Positions 40,787 to 49,988 of a stretch of 64,000 nucleotides of DNA are shown here, piece by piece. A program made the translations under genes and the position numbers. The first letter of the stretch is position 1. Each line of letters opens with the position of its first letter. The notes under the pieces are model-generated. The model was not told where the DNA came from, did not search any database, and worked only from the letters and a program-made list of their open reading frames with translations. The stretch comes from Oxalobacteraceae sp. CFBP 8761 (lineage in GTDB: Bacteria > Pseudomonadota > Gammaproteobacteria > Burkholderiales > Burkholderiaceae_D): positions 119,613-183,612 of the forward strand of contig JACYUE010000004.1 in the NCBI GenBank assembly GCA_014841595.1. The letters are read 5' to 3'.

Positions 40787-41457
40787 CCCGCGACCAGATC
40801 GCCGCGCGCGTCGCGCGCGACATTCCCGAAGGCGCCTACGTGAACTTGGGAATCGGCCTGCCGACGCTGGTCGGTGCGCACCTGCCCCCGGACCGCGAGA
40901 TTTTTCTGCACAGCGAGAACGGCCTGCTCGGCATGGGCCCGCCGCCCGCCCCCGGCGACGAAGACGAAGACCTGATCAACGCCGGCAAGCAGCCGGTCAC
41001 GCTGCTGGCCGGCGGCAGCTACTTCCACCACGCCGATTCGTTTGCGATGATGCGCGGCGGGCACCTCGACATCTGCGTGCTCGGCGCGTTCCAGGTGTCC
41101 GTCCAGGGCGACCTGGCCAACTGGCATACCGGCGCGCCGGATGCGATTCCGGCCGTGGGCGGCGCGATGGACCTGGCCATCGGCGCCAAGCGCGTATTCG
41201 TCATGATGGAGCACCAGACGCGTGATGGCGCCAGCAAGATCGTCGAGCGCTGCACCTATCCGCTCACGAGCCTCGCGTGCGTGAGCCGCATCTACACCGA
41301 CCTGGCCGTGCTCGATGTGACACCCGCTGGCCTGGTGGTGCGGGACATCGTCGACGGCCTGTCGTTTGCCGAACTCGAACACATCACCGGGCTGGCCCTG
41401 ACGGATGCGACGCAGGCGCGCGCCGATGACCTCCCTCCCATCACCCGACACGTCTGA
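40774..41457 (+). CDS. pcaJ: 3-oxoadipate CoA-transferase subunit B (PcaJ)
   Basis: A 227-residue beta subunit. The catalytic glutamate is Glu48 in the SENG motif (LHSENGLLGMGP), which forms the CoA thioester intermediate. NLGIGLPTLV and HTGAPDAIPAVGGAMDL are further family signatures. The ATG lies inside the end of pcaI (13-base overlap), so the subunits are made together. An 89-base gap to the dehydrogenase gene suggests a longer operon. Confidence 0.87.
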   Translation: MQRLTRDQIAARVARDIPEGAYVNLGIGLPTLVGAHLPPDREIFLHSENGLLGMGPPPAPGDEDEDLINAGKQPVTLLAGGSYFHHADSFAMMRGGHLDICVLGAFQVSVQGDLANWHTGAPDAIPAVGGAMDLAIGAKRVFVMMEHQTRDGASKIVERCTYPLTSLACVSRIYTDLAVLDVTPAGLVVRDIVDGLSFAELEHITGLALTDATQARADDLPPITRHV

Positions 41458-41546
41458 CCACAAAGGAGAAGCCCGCCCTACCCTGGTTTGTCAAGCAGCC
41501 GGCGCCCGACGCCAGGCGCTTTCCTATAAAAATATAAGGAGACAAT

Positions 41547-42275
41547 ATGCATCGACAAGACGTGACCCTGGTCACCGGCGGCAGCGCCGGCATTGGCCGG
41601 GCCATCTGCGAAACGCTGATCGAGCAAGGCCGCACGGTCGTCAATCTCGACTACCGCCAGCCCGACTGGCGGCATGACCGGCTCGTGTCGTTCCAGGCCG
41701 ACCTGACGCGCCAGAACGAGACCCGCATGATCGCGCAGCAGATCGCCGCTGCCTACAACGTGACGGCGCTGGTCAACAATGCGGGCGCCACCCGCCCCGG
41801 CACCATCGACACGGCCACGATGGAGGATCTCGACCATGTCGTGGACCTGCATCTGAAAGCGGCCATCCTTCTGGTCCAGGCCTTCCTGCCGGCGCTGCGC
41901 GCGTCGGGACACGGCCGCATCGTCAACATCGCCTCGCGCGCGGCGCTGGGCAAGGCTGAGCGCATCGTGTACGCCGCCACCAAGGCCGGCCTGATCGGCC
42001 TGACGCGCACGCTGGCGCTCGAACTGGGCGGCGACGGCATCACTGTCAATGCCGTGGCGCCGGGCCCGATCGCGACCGAGCTTTTCCACAACAGCAATCC
42101 CGACGGTGCGCCGCAGACCCGGCGCATCATCGACAGCATCGTGGTGGGCCGCCTCGGCACGCCGGCCGACGTGGCGCGCGCTGCCGCCTTTTTCCTGTCG
42201 CCCGACAACGGTTTTGTCACCGGCCAGGTGCTGTATGTGTGTGGTGGCACCACGCTGGGCGTGGCCCCGGTCTGA
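41547..42275 (+). CDS. Short-chain dehydrogenase/reductase (SDR)
   Basis: A 242-residue NAD(P)-dependent oxidoreductase of the classical SDR family. The cofactor loop is TGGSAGIG (10-17), NNAG is at 77-80, and the catalytic Ser130, Tyr142 and Lys146 (YAATK) are present. At the position of the usual catalytic asparagine, His102 is found (VDLHLKA). Asp35 after the second strand (VVNLDYR) suggests NAD preference. AAGGAG precedes the ATG. Its place between pcaJ and a Bug-type binding protein suggests a role in the same catabolic cluster; the substrate is unknown. Confidence 0.9.
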   Translation: MHRQDVTLVTGGSAGIGRAICETLIEQGRTVVNLDYRQPDWRHDRLVSFQADLTRQNETRMIAQQIAAAYNVTALVNNAGATRPGTIDTATMEDLDHVVDLHLKAAILLVQAFLPALRASGHGRIVNIASRAALGKAERIVYAATKAGLIGLTRTLALELGGDGITVNAVAPGPIATELFHNSNPDGAPQTRRIIDSIVVGRLGTPADVARAAAFFLSPDNGFVTGQVLYVCGGTTLGVAPV

Positions 42276-42360
42276 TTCGATCTGCAACAAGGCCTGGCTG
42301 CCGTCCGCGCGCGTGCCCGGTCCATTTCGCTGCATCCGTTGTCCTTATTGGAGACACATC

Positions 42361-43359
42361 ATGTCACGTACCTTTTTGTCGACCCGCCGTACCCTCACCC
42401 TCGCCGCTGCGTCGGCCCTCGGCCTGCTGGCACTGACGCCAATGGCGGCACAGGCCCAGGCCTTCCCCACCAAGGCCATCACGATCATCGTCCCGTTCTC
42501 GGCCGGCGGCACGACCGACATCCTGGCACGCGTGCTGGGGCAGTTCATCAGCAAGGACCTTGGCCAGCCGGTCATCATCGACAACCGCGCGGGCGCGGGC
42601 GGCAATATCGGCACCCAGCTCGTGGCGCGCGCCGCGCCCGACGGCTATACCATCCTCATGGGCACGGTCGGCACCCACGCCATCAACCAGAGCCTGTACC
42701 CGAAACTGGCGTTCGATCCGATCAAGGACTTCGCCCCGCTCACGCGCGTGGCCCTGGTGCCGAACCTGCTGGTGGCCAATCCGGCGCAGCCGTTCAAGAC
42801 CGTCAAGGAGCTGATGGCGTATGCCAAGGCCAATCCCGGCAAGGTCACGTTCGGCTCGTCGGGCAGCGGCACGTCGATTCACCTGTCCGGCGAATTGTTC
42901 AAGCAGATGGCCGGGGTCGACATCCAGCACGTGGCCTACAAGGGCAGCGCGCCGGCCGTCAATGACCTGCTGGGTAACCACATCGCGATCATGTTCGACA
43001 ATATGCCGTCGGCGATCAGCCACGTCAAAGCCGGCAAGCTGCGTCCCCTGGCCGTCACCACGGCGCAGCGCTCGCCGGCGCTGCCCGACGTGCCGACGAT
43101 CGCCGAAGCGGGCGTGCCTGGCTACGAAGCCACATCGTGGTTCGGCCTGCTGGCGCCAGCCAAGACACCGGCCCCTGTCGTGGCGAGGCTGAACACGTCG
43201 ATCCTCAAGGCGCTGGCCGATCCGGACGTCAAGAAAAAGCTGCTGGAGCAAGGTGCCGAACCAGCCGGCGAGACGCCAGCGCAGTTTGCGGCCTTCATCG
43301 CCAGCGAGACGGTCAAGTGGGGCAAGATCGTCAAGCAGTCCGGCGCGACAGCGCAGTAA
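42361..43359 (+). CDS. Bug-family (TctC) tripartite tricarboxylate-type substrate-binding protein
   Basis: A 332-residue periplasmic binding protein. A signal peptide ends at AAQAQ-AFP (about residue 35). The Bug signatures are present: the N-terminal strand ITIIVPFSAGGTTDILAR, VIIDNRAGAGGNIGT, and GYTILMGTVGTHAIN. GGAG precedes the ATG at 42361. Bug proteins are abundant in Burkholderiales and bind carboxylates; the TctAB membrane partners are not in the window, so it probably works with distant ones or as a sensor. Its position downstream of pcaIJ and an SDR suggests uptake of an aromatic acid or a pathway acid. Confidence 0.92.
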   Translation: MSRTFLSTRRTLTLAAASALGLLALTPMAAQAQAFPTKAITIIVPFSAGGTTDILARVLGQFISKDLGQPVIIDNRAGAGGNIGTQLVARAAPDGYTILMGTVGTHAINQSLYPKLAFDPIKDFAPLTRVALVPNLLVANPAQPFKTVKELMAYAKANPGKVTFGSSGSGTSIHLSGELFKQMAGVDIQHVAYKGSAPAVNDLLGNHIAIMFDNMPSAISHVKAGKLRPLAVTTAQRSPALPDVPTIAEAGVPGYEATSWFGLLAPAKTPAPVVARLNTSILKALADPDVKKKLLEQGAEPAGETPAQFAAFIASETVKWGKIVKQSGATAQ

Positions 43360-43435
43360 GCTGCCGTGGCGCGCGGGGCGTGGTCCGCCCCGGCGTTATC
43401 TGCTACGCTAGCCGCACCATCACAGGAGACGCCAC

Positions 43436-44095
43436 ATGCTCAAGCCGCCCATGCCAGGAATGACCGACACCCTCGAATTCGTCAAGAACCTGTGGGGCGG
43501 CATGCAGATCCCCGGCACCATGCCGGGCATGCCGCCGCTGCCCGGCGCCGGCATGTCGGTGGAAGACCTCGACAAGAAGATCGCCGACCTGAAGGCAGTC
43601 GAAGCCTGGCTCACGCTCAACCAGAACATGCTGCACGGTACGATCCAGGCCCTCGAAATCCAGCGCGGCACGCTGGCCACGCTCAAGGCGATGGGCGACA
43701 GCATGGCCCAGGCGATGGGCCAGACAAAGGTCGGCGAGTCGTCGGTTGCGCCGTTCGCGCAGTTCTTTGCCCAGATGGCGCAGACGGCCACGCCGCCGGC
43801 CCAGACGCCGGCCCAGACGCCGCCAACACCAACGCCGCCACCGCCACCAGCGCCCGACGCCGCGCAGGCCGCACCCGATGCCGCGGGCGCCGCCATGCCG
43901 GCCGCCGTCGCGTGGTGGAACCTGTTGCAGGATCAGTTCCGTCACGCCGTGGCCAGCACCATACCGGCCGAGGGCGCGGCGGCTGCCGATGACGCCAATG
44001 CCGCCGACGCGCCTTCTACTACGCCTGATGCGCCATCGGAAGAACCCGCCGCGCGTGCCCGGCGCAACGGTCGCAGCAAGACCGACAAGACCTGA
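43436..44095 (+). CDS. phaM: PHA granule regulatory protein PhaM
   Basis: A 219-residue protein of the PhaM family, which in Cupriavidus links polyhydroxybutyrate granules to the nucleoid and activates PHA synthase. The N-terminal part (TLEFVKNLWGGMQIPG, MSVEDLDKKIADLKAVEAWL) is the conserved PhaM region. The middle is a proline/threonine-rich linker (residues about 120-150), and the C-terminus is basic (ARARRNGRSKTDKT), fitting DNA binding. AGGAG precedes the ATG. No other pha gene is nearby. Confidence 0.82.
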   Translation: MLKPPMPGMTDTLEFVKNLWGGMQIPGTMPGMPPLPGAGMSVEDLDKKIADLKAVEAWLTLNQNMLHGTIQALEIQRGTLATLKAMGDSMAQAMGQTKVGESSVAPFAQFFAQMAQTATPPAQTPAQTPPTPTPPPPPAPDAAQAAPDAAGAAMPAAVAWWNLLQDQFRHAVASTIPAEGAAAADDANAADAPSTTPDAPSEEPAARARRNGRSKTDKT

Positions 44096-44172
44096 CGCCA
44101 GCGGCCGCGGCGTTGCAGGGATGCCTTGAGGCGTCCCATTGACGGTGCTGGTAGCGCACGCGCATGAACCGT

Positions 44173-44217
44173 GCTGAACTGACCGGGCGGCCACCCTTCC
44201 CGGCCGATCAGTTCAGC
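44173..44217 (+). promoter_or_regulatory. Leader hairpin directly before the patatin ribosome site
   Basis: A perfect ten-base arm pair (44173-44182 with 44208-44217), then a five-base inner pair (CCGGG with CCCGG) separated by a small bulge. The ribosome site (GGAG, 44219-44222) follows at once and the start codon is at 44229. There is no T-run, so it is not an ordinary terminator for phaM; a translational control element or an operator is possible. Confidence 0.5.
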
Positions 44218-44228
44218 CGGAGCGCCCC

Positions 44229-47200
44229 ATGCTACCCAGTGACCTGTCCCACCTGACGCCATCGCAGGTCGACGACCTGCGCCGCAAGCTGGCTGCCGCC
44301 GGTTGCCAGCCGCCTCCCAACCCCGGCACGATCAGCGAACTGCACGATGCGTTCGCGCTGCTGCGCCGCCGGCACGGCCTGGCGCCGTCCAATGCCATCG
44401 ATGCCGATACCCTGCGCTGCCTGGACCTCGACGCCGGCCTGCTGTTCGGCGAAGTGCTGCGCGACGAACTCGATCTGCTGCGGCCCGCCAGCAGCGAAGC
44501 ACTCGACGCGGGCGTGCCGCCCGACCGCGTACGCCTGCAGGCCCGCGCCCACGGCGGCATGCTCACCGGCCTGGCCCTGTCGGGCGGTGGCGTACGCAGC
44601 GCCACGTTCGGGCTGGGCGCCCTGCAGGCGCTGGCGCGCTGCCGCCTGCTGGGCCGCATCGATTACCTGTCAACCGTGTCCGGCGGCGGTTTTGTCGGCG
44701 GCTGGCTGGCGCGCTGCCTGCACGCGCATGGCAACGACATCCACGCGCTCGAAGCCCTCCTCGCGCCGCCGGCCGGCAGTGGTGAGGCGCCCGAGCTGCG
44801 CTTCCTGCGCCAGTACAGCAATTACCTGTCGCCGCAGGGCGGCATGTTCAGCGCCGACACCTGGACCCTGCTTGGCATCTATGTGCGCAACACGGGCCTG
44901 AACCTGACGATGTTGGTGGCCTGGCTGTGCGCCCTGCTGCTGTTGCCGCGCTTTGCCGTCTGGGGCGTGCACCGGGTCGTGGGACCTGGCGGGCCATGGG
45001 CACGCCTGGGCGACGCCGCCTGGATCGCGGGCGTGCTGCTGTTCTTGTTTGCCGTGTTCTGCATCGCGCTGTCGATTTCCAGCAAGCCGGCAAGTTCGCG
45101 CGGCCGGCGCCGCTTTCCGCTGTCCCAGGGCGCGGTACTCTGGTGCATCAACTTGCCGCTGCTGCTGGCCGGCTTTCTCGGCAGTCTCGCCGTATGGCGC
45201 CACGGCGGCGCGACGCCGGCAACACTGCTGCCGCCGCAACTGGCAGCGCGGCCGCAGTGGCTGCTCGCGCCGGGCGTGGTCTATTTCATTGTCTGGGCCT
45301 GCGGCTGGTACCTGGCGCACGACCGCGCCAGTTCGTACCGGGGCGCGGGCTACACCGTCTGCGGCGGCAGCGCCCTGGCGGTGCTGCTGGTCGTGCTCGA
45401 GGCCACGCGCACCTTCGCACCGGCGATGCTGGCGTGGCTGCCGGACGGCGGCGCGCAGCTGTCGTGGTGGTTGTGCGGCTTTGTCGCGCTGGTGCTGCTG
45501 CTTGCGCTCTGGCTGGTCATGTACACGCGCCTGCGCGCCGATCCGCCGCTGCGCGACCTGACGAGCGCGGAGCTGGGCGAAGGCCTGTCGCACTTCGCCT
45601 GCGCGATGGGTGCGCTCACGCTGGGCACCGTGCTGCTGCTGTGCACCCTGGCGCTGCTGCCGGCACCGGATGCGCATCCGCTGGTCAACAACGCAATCGC
45701 ACTGGCCACTTTCGGCATGCCATCGATGATGGCGCTGTTTGCCGTCACGATGAACCTGATGATCGGCCTGGTCGGCCGCCAGTACAGCGACGCGAGCCGT
45801 GAATGGTGGAGCCGCCAGGGCGCATGGACGGCGATCTTCGCGCTCGGCTGGCTGGCCGTGCACGGCGTGTGCTTCTTCTTTGCACCGCTGCTGCACTGGG
45901 CCTGGCTCACCTACGCGCCGTGGTCCAACCTGGGTACGCTGTGCGGCTGGCTGGCGATGACCGCCTTCGGCCTGAAGGCCGGCAGCGGGGGCTCCACCGG
46001 CGCGCGCGCCGCGCGCGACCCGAGGCTCGAACTGGTGGCGCGCCTCGCGCCGTACGTCTTTACGATCGGGATCTTCGCGCTGCTCGGCAGCCTGGTGCAA
46101 CTGACGGTGGCGCGCCCGCGCCTGGACTGCCCGCACGCGACGCTCGCCTGCGTGTTTCAGGCGCACGCCGCCGCCACGCTGGCGACCCGGGGCAGCACGC
46201 TGCTGGTAACCTTTGCCTGCTTTCTCGGGGCCGCGCTGGTGCTCGGCTGGCGCGTCGACATCAACAAGTTTTCGCTCTACATGCTGTACCGGAACCGGGT
46301 CGTGCGCGCCTGGTTCGGCGCCGCCAACCGCGCGCGCCGGCCGCACCCGTTCACCGGCTTCGATCCGGGCGACGACATGCTGCTCGCCGAACTCAAAAAC
46401 GCGCGTCCGTACCCGATCGTCAACACCGCGCTGAACCTGGTGGATGGCGAAGAACTGGCATGGCAGACCCGGCGCACCGCGTCGTTCGCGTTCACGCCGC
46501 GCTGGTGCGGCTATGAGCAAGCAGGGGCTGGCGGCGGCTGCTACCGCCCCACCGCGGCCTACGCCGCGCACGCCGGCGTCGGCCTGGATGATGACGCCGG
46601 CGTGCGGCTGGGGATGGCGGTGGCACTGTCGGGCGCTGCGGCCAGTCCGCACATGGGCGCGCATTGGTCGGCGCCGCTGAATTTCCTGATGACGATGTTC
46701 AATGTGCGCCTGGGGCGCTGGTGTCCGAACCCGGCGCGCACGACCTGGACCAGTTCATCCCCGCCCATTGGCCTCTTCAGCCTCCTGGCCGAGCTGTTCG
46801 GCCAACTGGATGCCGACGCCGGCTACGTGCACCTGAGCGATGGCGGCCACTTCGACAACCTGGGCATCTACGAACTGGTGCGGCGCCGCTGTCGCCTGGT
46901 GATCGCAGTGGACGTCGGCAGCGACCGCGATCACGCCTTCGAAGACCTGGGCAACGCGATCCGGCGCTGCGCCACCGAGCTGCACGTACGGATCGACCTG
47001 GATGTGGCGCGCCTTGCCATCGCGCCGGCCAGCGGCATGTGCAGCGCCAGCTGCGCCGCCGGCAGCATCTGCTACAGCCAGGCCGACGGCGTTGCCGGCG
47101 ACGGCGTGATCCTGTACCTCAAGCCGGCTATCGTCGGCAGTGAAAACGCCGACCTGCTCAATTACCGCAAGCTGCATCCCGATTATCCGCACGAGAGCCT

Positions 47201-47372
47201 GGCCGACGGCTGGTTCGATGAAGCGCGTTTCGAGAGCTATCGCGCGCTGGGCGACCACGTGCTGGCGGGCGCGCTGGGGGGCGCGGCGCAGGCGGCGGCG
47301 CTGGCCAATGGCGGTTGTGATCTTGAAAAGCTGTGCGCGGAATTACTGCGCAGGCACGGGCCGGCGCGCTAA
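44229..47372 (+). CDS. Large patatin-like phospholipase with multi-pass membrane insert
   Basis: A 1047-residue protein. The patatin oxyanion loop GGGVRS is at 119-124 and the nucleophile is probably Ser151 in STVSGGG. The catalytic aspartate is Asp871 in SDGGHFDN, with Asp876 nearby. Between them, about eleven hydrophobic helices (roughly residues 222-675) form a membrane part, so the catalytic dyad is split by about 720 residues. The N-terminal 110 residues are helical and of unknown function. It should be an inner-membrane lipid acyl hydrolase. GGAG precedes the ATG. Its last four bases overlap the convergent REC-TPR gene. The usual first glycine of GxSxG is threonine here. Confidence 0.85.
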   Translation: MLPSDLSHLTPSQVDDLRRKLAAAGCQPPPNPGTISELHDAFALLRRRHGLAPSNAIDADTLRCLDLDAGLLFGEVLRDELDLLRPASSEALDAGVPPDRVRLQARAHGGMLTGLALSGGGVRSATFGLGALQALARCRLLGRIDYLSTVSGGGFVGGWLARCLHAHGNDIHALEALLAPPAGSGEAPELRFLRQYSNYLSPQGGMFSADTWTLLGIYVRNTGLNLTMLVAWLCALLLLPRFAVWGVHRVVGPGGPWARLGDAAWIAGVLLFLFAVFCIALSISSKPASSRGRRRFPLSQGAVLWCINLPLLLAGFLGSLAVWRHGGATPATLLPPQLAARPQWLLAPGVVYFIVWACGWYLAHDRASSYRGAGYTVCGGSALAVLLVVLEATRTFAPAMLAWLPDGGAQLSWWLCGFVALVLLLALWLVMYTRLRADPPLRDLTSAELGEGLSHFACAMGALTLGTVLLLCTLALLPAPDAHPLVNNAIALATFGMPSMMALFAVTMNLMIGLVGRQYSDASREWWSRQGAWTAIFALGWLAVHGVCFFFAPLLHWAWLTYAPWSNLGTLCGWLAMTAFGLKAGSGGSTGARAARDPRLELVARLAPYVFTIGIFALLGSLVQLTVARPRLDCPHATLACVFQAHAAATLATRGSTLLVTFACFLGAALVLGWRVDINKFSLYMLYRNRVVRAWFGAANRARRPHPFTGFDPGDDMLLAELKNARPYPIVNTALNLVDGEELAWQTRRTASFAFTPRWCGYEQAGAGGGCYRPTAAYAAHAGVGLDDDAGVRLGMAVALSGAAASPHMGAHWSAPLNFLMTMFNVRLGRWCPNPARTTWTSSSPPIGLFSLLAELFGQLDADAGYVHLSDGGHFDNLGIYELVRRRCRLVIAVDVGSDRDHAFEDLGNAIRRCATELHVRIDLDVARLAIAPASGMCSASCAAGSICYSQADGVAGDGVILYLKPAIVGSENADLLNYRKLHPDYPHESLADGWFDEARFESYRALGDHVLAGALGGAAQAAALANGGCDLEKLCAELLRRHGPAR

Positions 47373-49174
47373 GAAAATCGGTTGCTGTGCGTCGGACTGA
47401 CGACTGGCGTTGCTGCGGGCGGCGCGTCGGCAGCGGTGTCTTTCTCGCTGACCGTCTCCTCGGAAGGCGGCGCCGCCGGATCGGCTTTCGGCCGCAAACC
47501 ACGCAACTGCTCCATCAGTTGCGCGAAGCGCTGCTGTCCCGGTTGCAGCCGGTCGACATGTTCGAGCACCATGCGCGCCTCGGTGTCGAGTTCCTCGTCA
47601 TACCCTTCCTGCTGCATATGCGAGATCGAAATCTGCACCGCGTTGAACAGCACGCGCACATTGTCCGGGACCCGTTCGCGCGCCATGCGCATCCACTTGA
47701 CGGCGTCCGGCAGCTTCCCGCTCTTCCACAGCACGACGCCCTGGTTCATCAGGTCCACCGCTTCCTTGCGCGCGGCGCGGATGATGGCCGCGCCCTCTTC
47801 GCTCAGGCGTGCCTTGTCGAAGATGGCCTGGACTTCGTCCTGCAGCAGGTTGTTGTCGTGGTTGTTGCGCACTACGTGGGCCAGCACCTCCCCCGGCGTG
47901 TCCTTGACGCCCACCGCAAACAGCAGGATCGCCATCTCGATGCAGATCGCCGTGCCAGGGCGCTTGGGGTCTTCACCCAGCATCGCCTCGAGCTCGTCGC
48001 CGGCGCGGCGTGCGTTGCGGTAGTCACCGCTCTCGTGGTGGATCAGGCCTTCGGTGATCTTGGCGCGCAGCGCCATGTCGTCGTGGTCGCCGCCAAAGTC
48101 GCGCTGGGCCAGTTGCAGCAGTTGCAGCGCATCCTTGGTATTGTTTTTCAGGCCGCACACGCGCGCCAGGCCAAGGTAGGCGTCGGGCGTCTTGCGGATC
48201 GAGTACTCGCCAATCACCAGGCACTTGCGAAATGCCTTTTCGGCCAGCGCGACATTGCCCAGCTTGAGCGCGGCCTGGCCCAGGTTGCGCTGACGCGGCA
48301 CCGAGTTGGGCGAGAGCTTGGCCGCGCGTTCCAAGATCGCGGCCGCTTCGTCGTGCCGGCCCAGGCCCTGGTAGGCCTGCGCCAGCTGGTCGTAGGCGTC
48401 GATGTAATGGCGGTTCTCGGCGATCACGGTCTGGAACATCTGGCGCGCCTGCTCGAAGTCGCCATCGGCCAGGCGGATCTTGCCCAGGCCCGCGCGCGCC
48501 CAGTGATATTCACGCTGGCCCAGCACCTGCTCGTACACGGCGCGCGCCAGCGCCGGCTGGCCGCTGCGCTCGAGCATGCGCGCCTTCATGCGCAGCAGCT
48601 CGATCACATGCACGCGGTTGGCGGCGATCTGCTCGTCGCACAGGGTCGCCGCGCGCAGGTAATCCTTTTCCATGAAGGCCTGGTCGATCAGGCGGAAGAT
48701 CTGCTTGCGGCGCCACACGCGGTTCAGGCGCGAGAGCAGCACGCCTTCGGTGATCGGCTTGACCAGGTAAGCGTCGGGCTGGTGCTCGGCCGCGCCCATC
48801 ACCGACTCGACGCTCTTTTCGGCCGACACCATCACGAACACGCTCGACGGCAGCAGCAACTGGCGGATGCGCGCTTCTTCCAGCACTTGCTGGCCGTTCT
48901 TGCCTTCGCCCAGGTTGTAATCGCACAGCACGACGTCGTAGCGCGTCTTGGTCAGGAGGCTCATGGCTTCGCCACCGCTCGAGGCCTGGTCGATATTGCG
49001 CGCGCCCAGGCTGCGCAGGCTTTCGCGCAGCAGCTGGCGGATCCCGGCAAAGTCGTCGACGATCAGGTAGTGCTTGCCGGCCCAGTCGATCTGTTCGAGG
49101 ACCTTGGGCAGCGCCGGCGTGGGGGCGGCCGGCGATGTGGCGGGTGTCTGCACCAGCGCAGCAGGCGTGGTCAT
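47369..49174 (-). CDS. Response regulator with TPR repeats (REC-TPR)
   Basis: A 601-residue protein. The receiver domain (about 35-150) has acidic Asp40-Asp41, phosphoacceptor Asp85 in LCDYNLGEG, and the switch lysine in YLVKPI. From about 190 to 540 tetratricopeptide repeats follow (for example HWARAGLGKIRLADGDFEQARQ-like and DAYDQLAQAYQGLGRHDEA). There is no DNA-binding or enzymatic output domain, so signalling is by protein-protein contacts. The C-terminus is proline/alanine rich. The start overlaps the histidine kinase stop by four bases (ATGA), making a two-component pair. Confidence 0.9.
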   Translation of the reverse strand: MTTPAALVQTPATSPAAPTPALPKVLEQIDWAGKHYLIVDDFAGIRQLLRESLRSLGARNIDQASSGGEAMSLLTKTRYDVVLCDYNLGEGKNGQQVLEEARIRQLLLPSSVFVMVSAEKSVESVMGAAEHQPDAYLVKPITEGVLLSRLNRVWRRKQIFRLIDQAFMEKDYLRAATLCDEQIAANRVHVIELLRMKARMLERSGQPALARAVYEQVLGQREYHWARAGLGKIRLADGDFEQARQMFQTVIAENRHYIDAYDQLAQAYQGLGRHDEAAAILERAAKLSPNSVPRQRNLGQAALKLGNVALAEKAFRKCLVIGEYSIRKTPDAYLGLARVCGLKNNTKDALQLLQLAQRDFGGDHDDMALRAKITEGLIHHESGDYRNARRAGDELEAMLGEDPKRPGTAICIEMAILLFAVGVKDTPGEVLAHVVRNNHDNNLLQDEVQAIFDKARLSEEGAAIIRAARKEAVDLMNQGVVLWKSGKLPDAVKWMRMARERVPDNVRVLFNAVQISISHMQQEGYDEELDTEARMVLEHVDRLQPGQQRFAQLMEQLRGLRPKADPAAPPSEETVSEKDTAADAPPAATPVVSPTHSNRFS

Positions 49175-49872
49175 GGCAGCGTCAGGATGAAGCAGCCGCC
49201 ACCCAGCTGGCCGCCGTTCTCGAGCCGCACGGCGCCATGGCGCCCGCGATGGTGGTGCATGCGCGCCACCTCGCTCGAAAAATACAGGCCCAGGCCCGCG
49301 CTGTTGGTGGCGAAGTTGACGCCGATGTCGCCGCTCCCGGGTGCACCCGCCGCCAGCAGGGCTGGCGGAAAACCGGCACCATTGTCTTCGACGCGGATCT
49401 CGAACTGGCCATCGACGTCGCGCGCAGCCAGCAGGATACGGTCGCGCGTGTAGTGCAGCGCGTTGTTGACTGCATGCGAAACCACCCCGACGATCAGGTC
49501 TTCGTCGACGTGGGCAATCAGCTCGGGATCGACATCGAGTTCGAGCCGGATGCCACGCGAGTCGAGCAGCACGCGCGAGAGCGCGACGACCTGCTCGACG
49601 ACCTGTCCGACTTCGAGCGGCTGCGCATCGAACGGGTAGCCGGGCTTGCCGACCTGCTTGTAGAGCGCGAGGAGTTGCATCAGGTTGTCGTTCAGGCGGC
49701 GCGTCTGGTACAGCATCTGTCCCATCTGGCCATACGCTTTCTCGGTCTCGGGCGTGGCGCCGTCGAGCAGCCGCTCGAGCGTGCCGGACAGCACGCTGAT
49801 CGAGTTCTTCATGTCGTGCGCAGTCACCGCGAGAAACAGGAACAGCTCGGGCGAATGTGGTGCATCTTCCAT
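49171..49872 (-). CDS. Small soluble histidine kinase without sensor domain
   Basis: A 233-residue kinase consisting only of the catalytic core. The phosphoacceptor is His19 in TAHDMKNSISVL, very near the N-terminus. The HATPase domain has VSHAVNNALHYT (N box), VEDNGAGFP (G1) and SAGLGLYF (G2). AAGGAGG lies before the ATG at 49872. With no sensory segment it must receive its input from a partner protein. It is coupled to the REC-TPR regulator. Confidence 0.88.
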   Translation of the reverse strand: MEDAPHSPELFLFLAVTAHDMKNSISVLSGTLERLLDGATPETEKAYGQMGQMLYQTRRLNDNLMQLLALYKQVGKPGYPFDAQPLEVGQVVEQVVALSRVLLDSRGIRLELDVDPELIAHVDEDLIVGVVSHAVNNALHYTRDRILLAARDVDGQFEIRVEDNGAGFPPALLAAGAPGSGDIGVNFATNSAGLGLYFSSEVARMHHHRGRHGAVRLENGGQLGGGCFILTLP

Positions 49873-49988
49873 CGCGGACCAGCCTCCTTCTGCGGTTAAT
49901 AGTTGCTACCGGTAAATTATACCGGCTCGACCAGCACAGTCTGGACGCGATTGCCAAGGATGAGCGCACATTTGCGGCAACGCAACAG

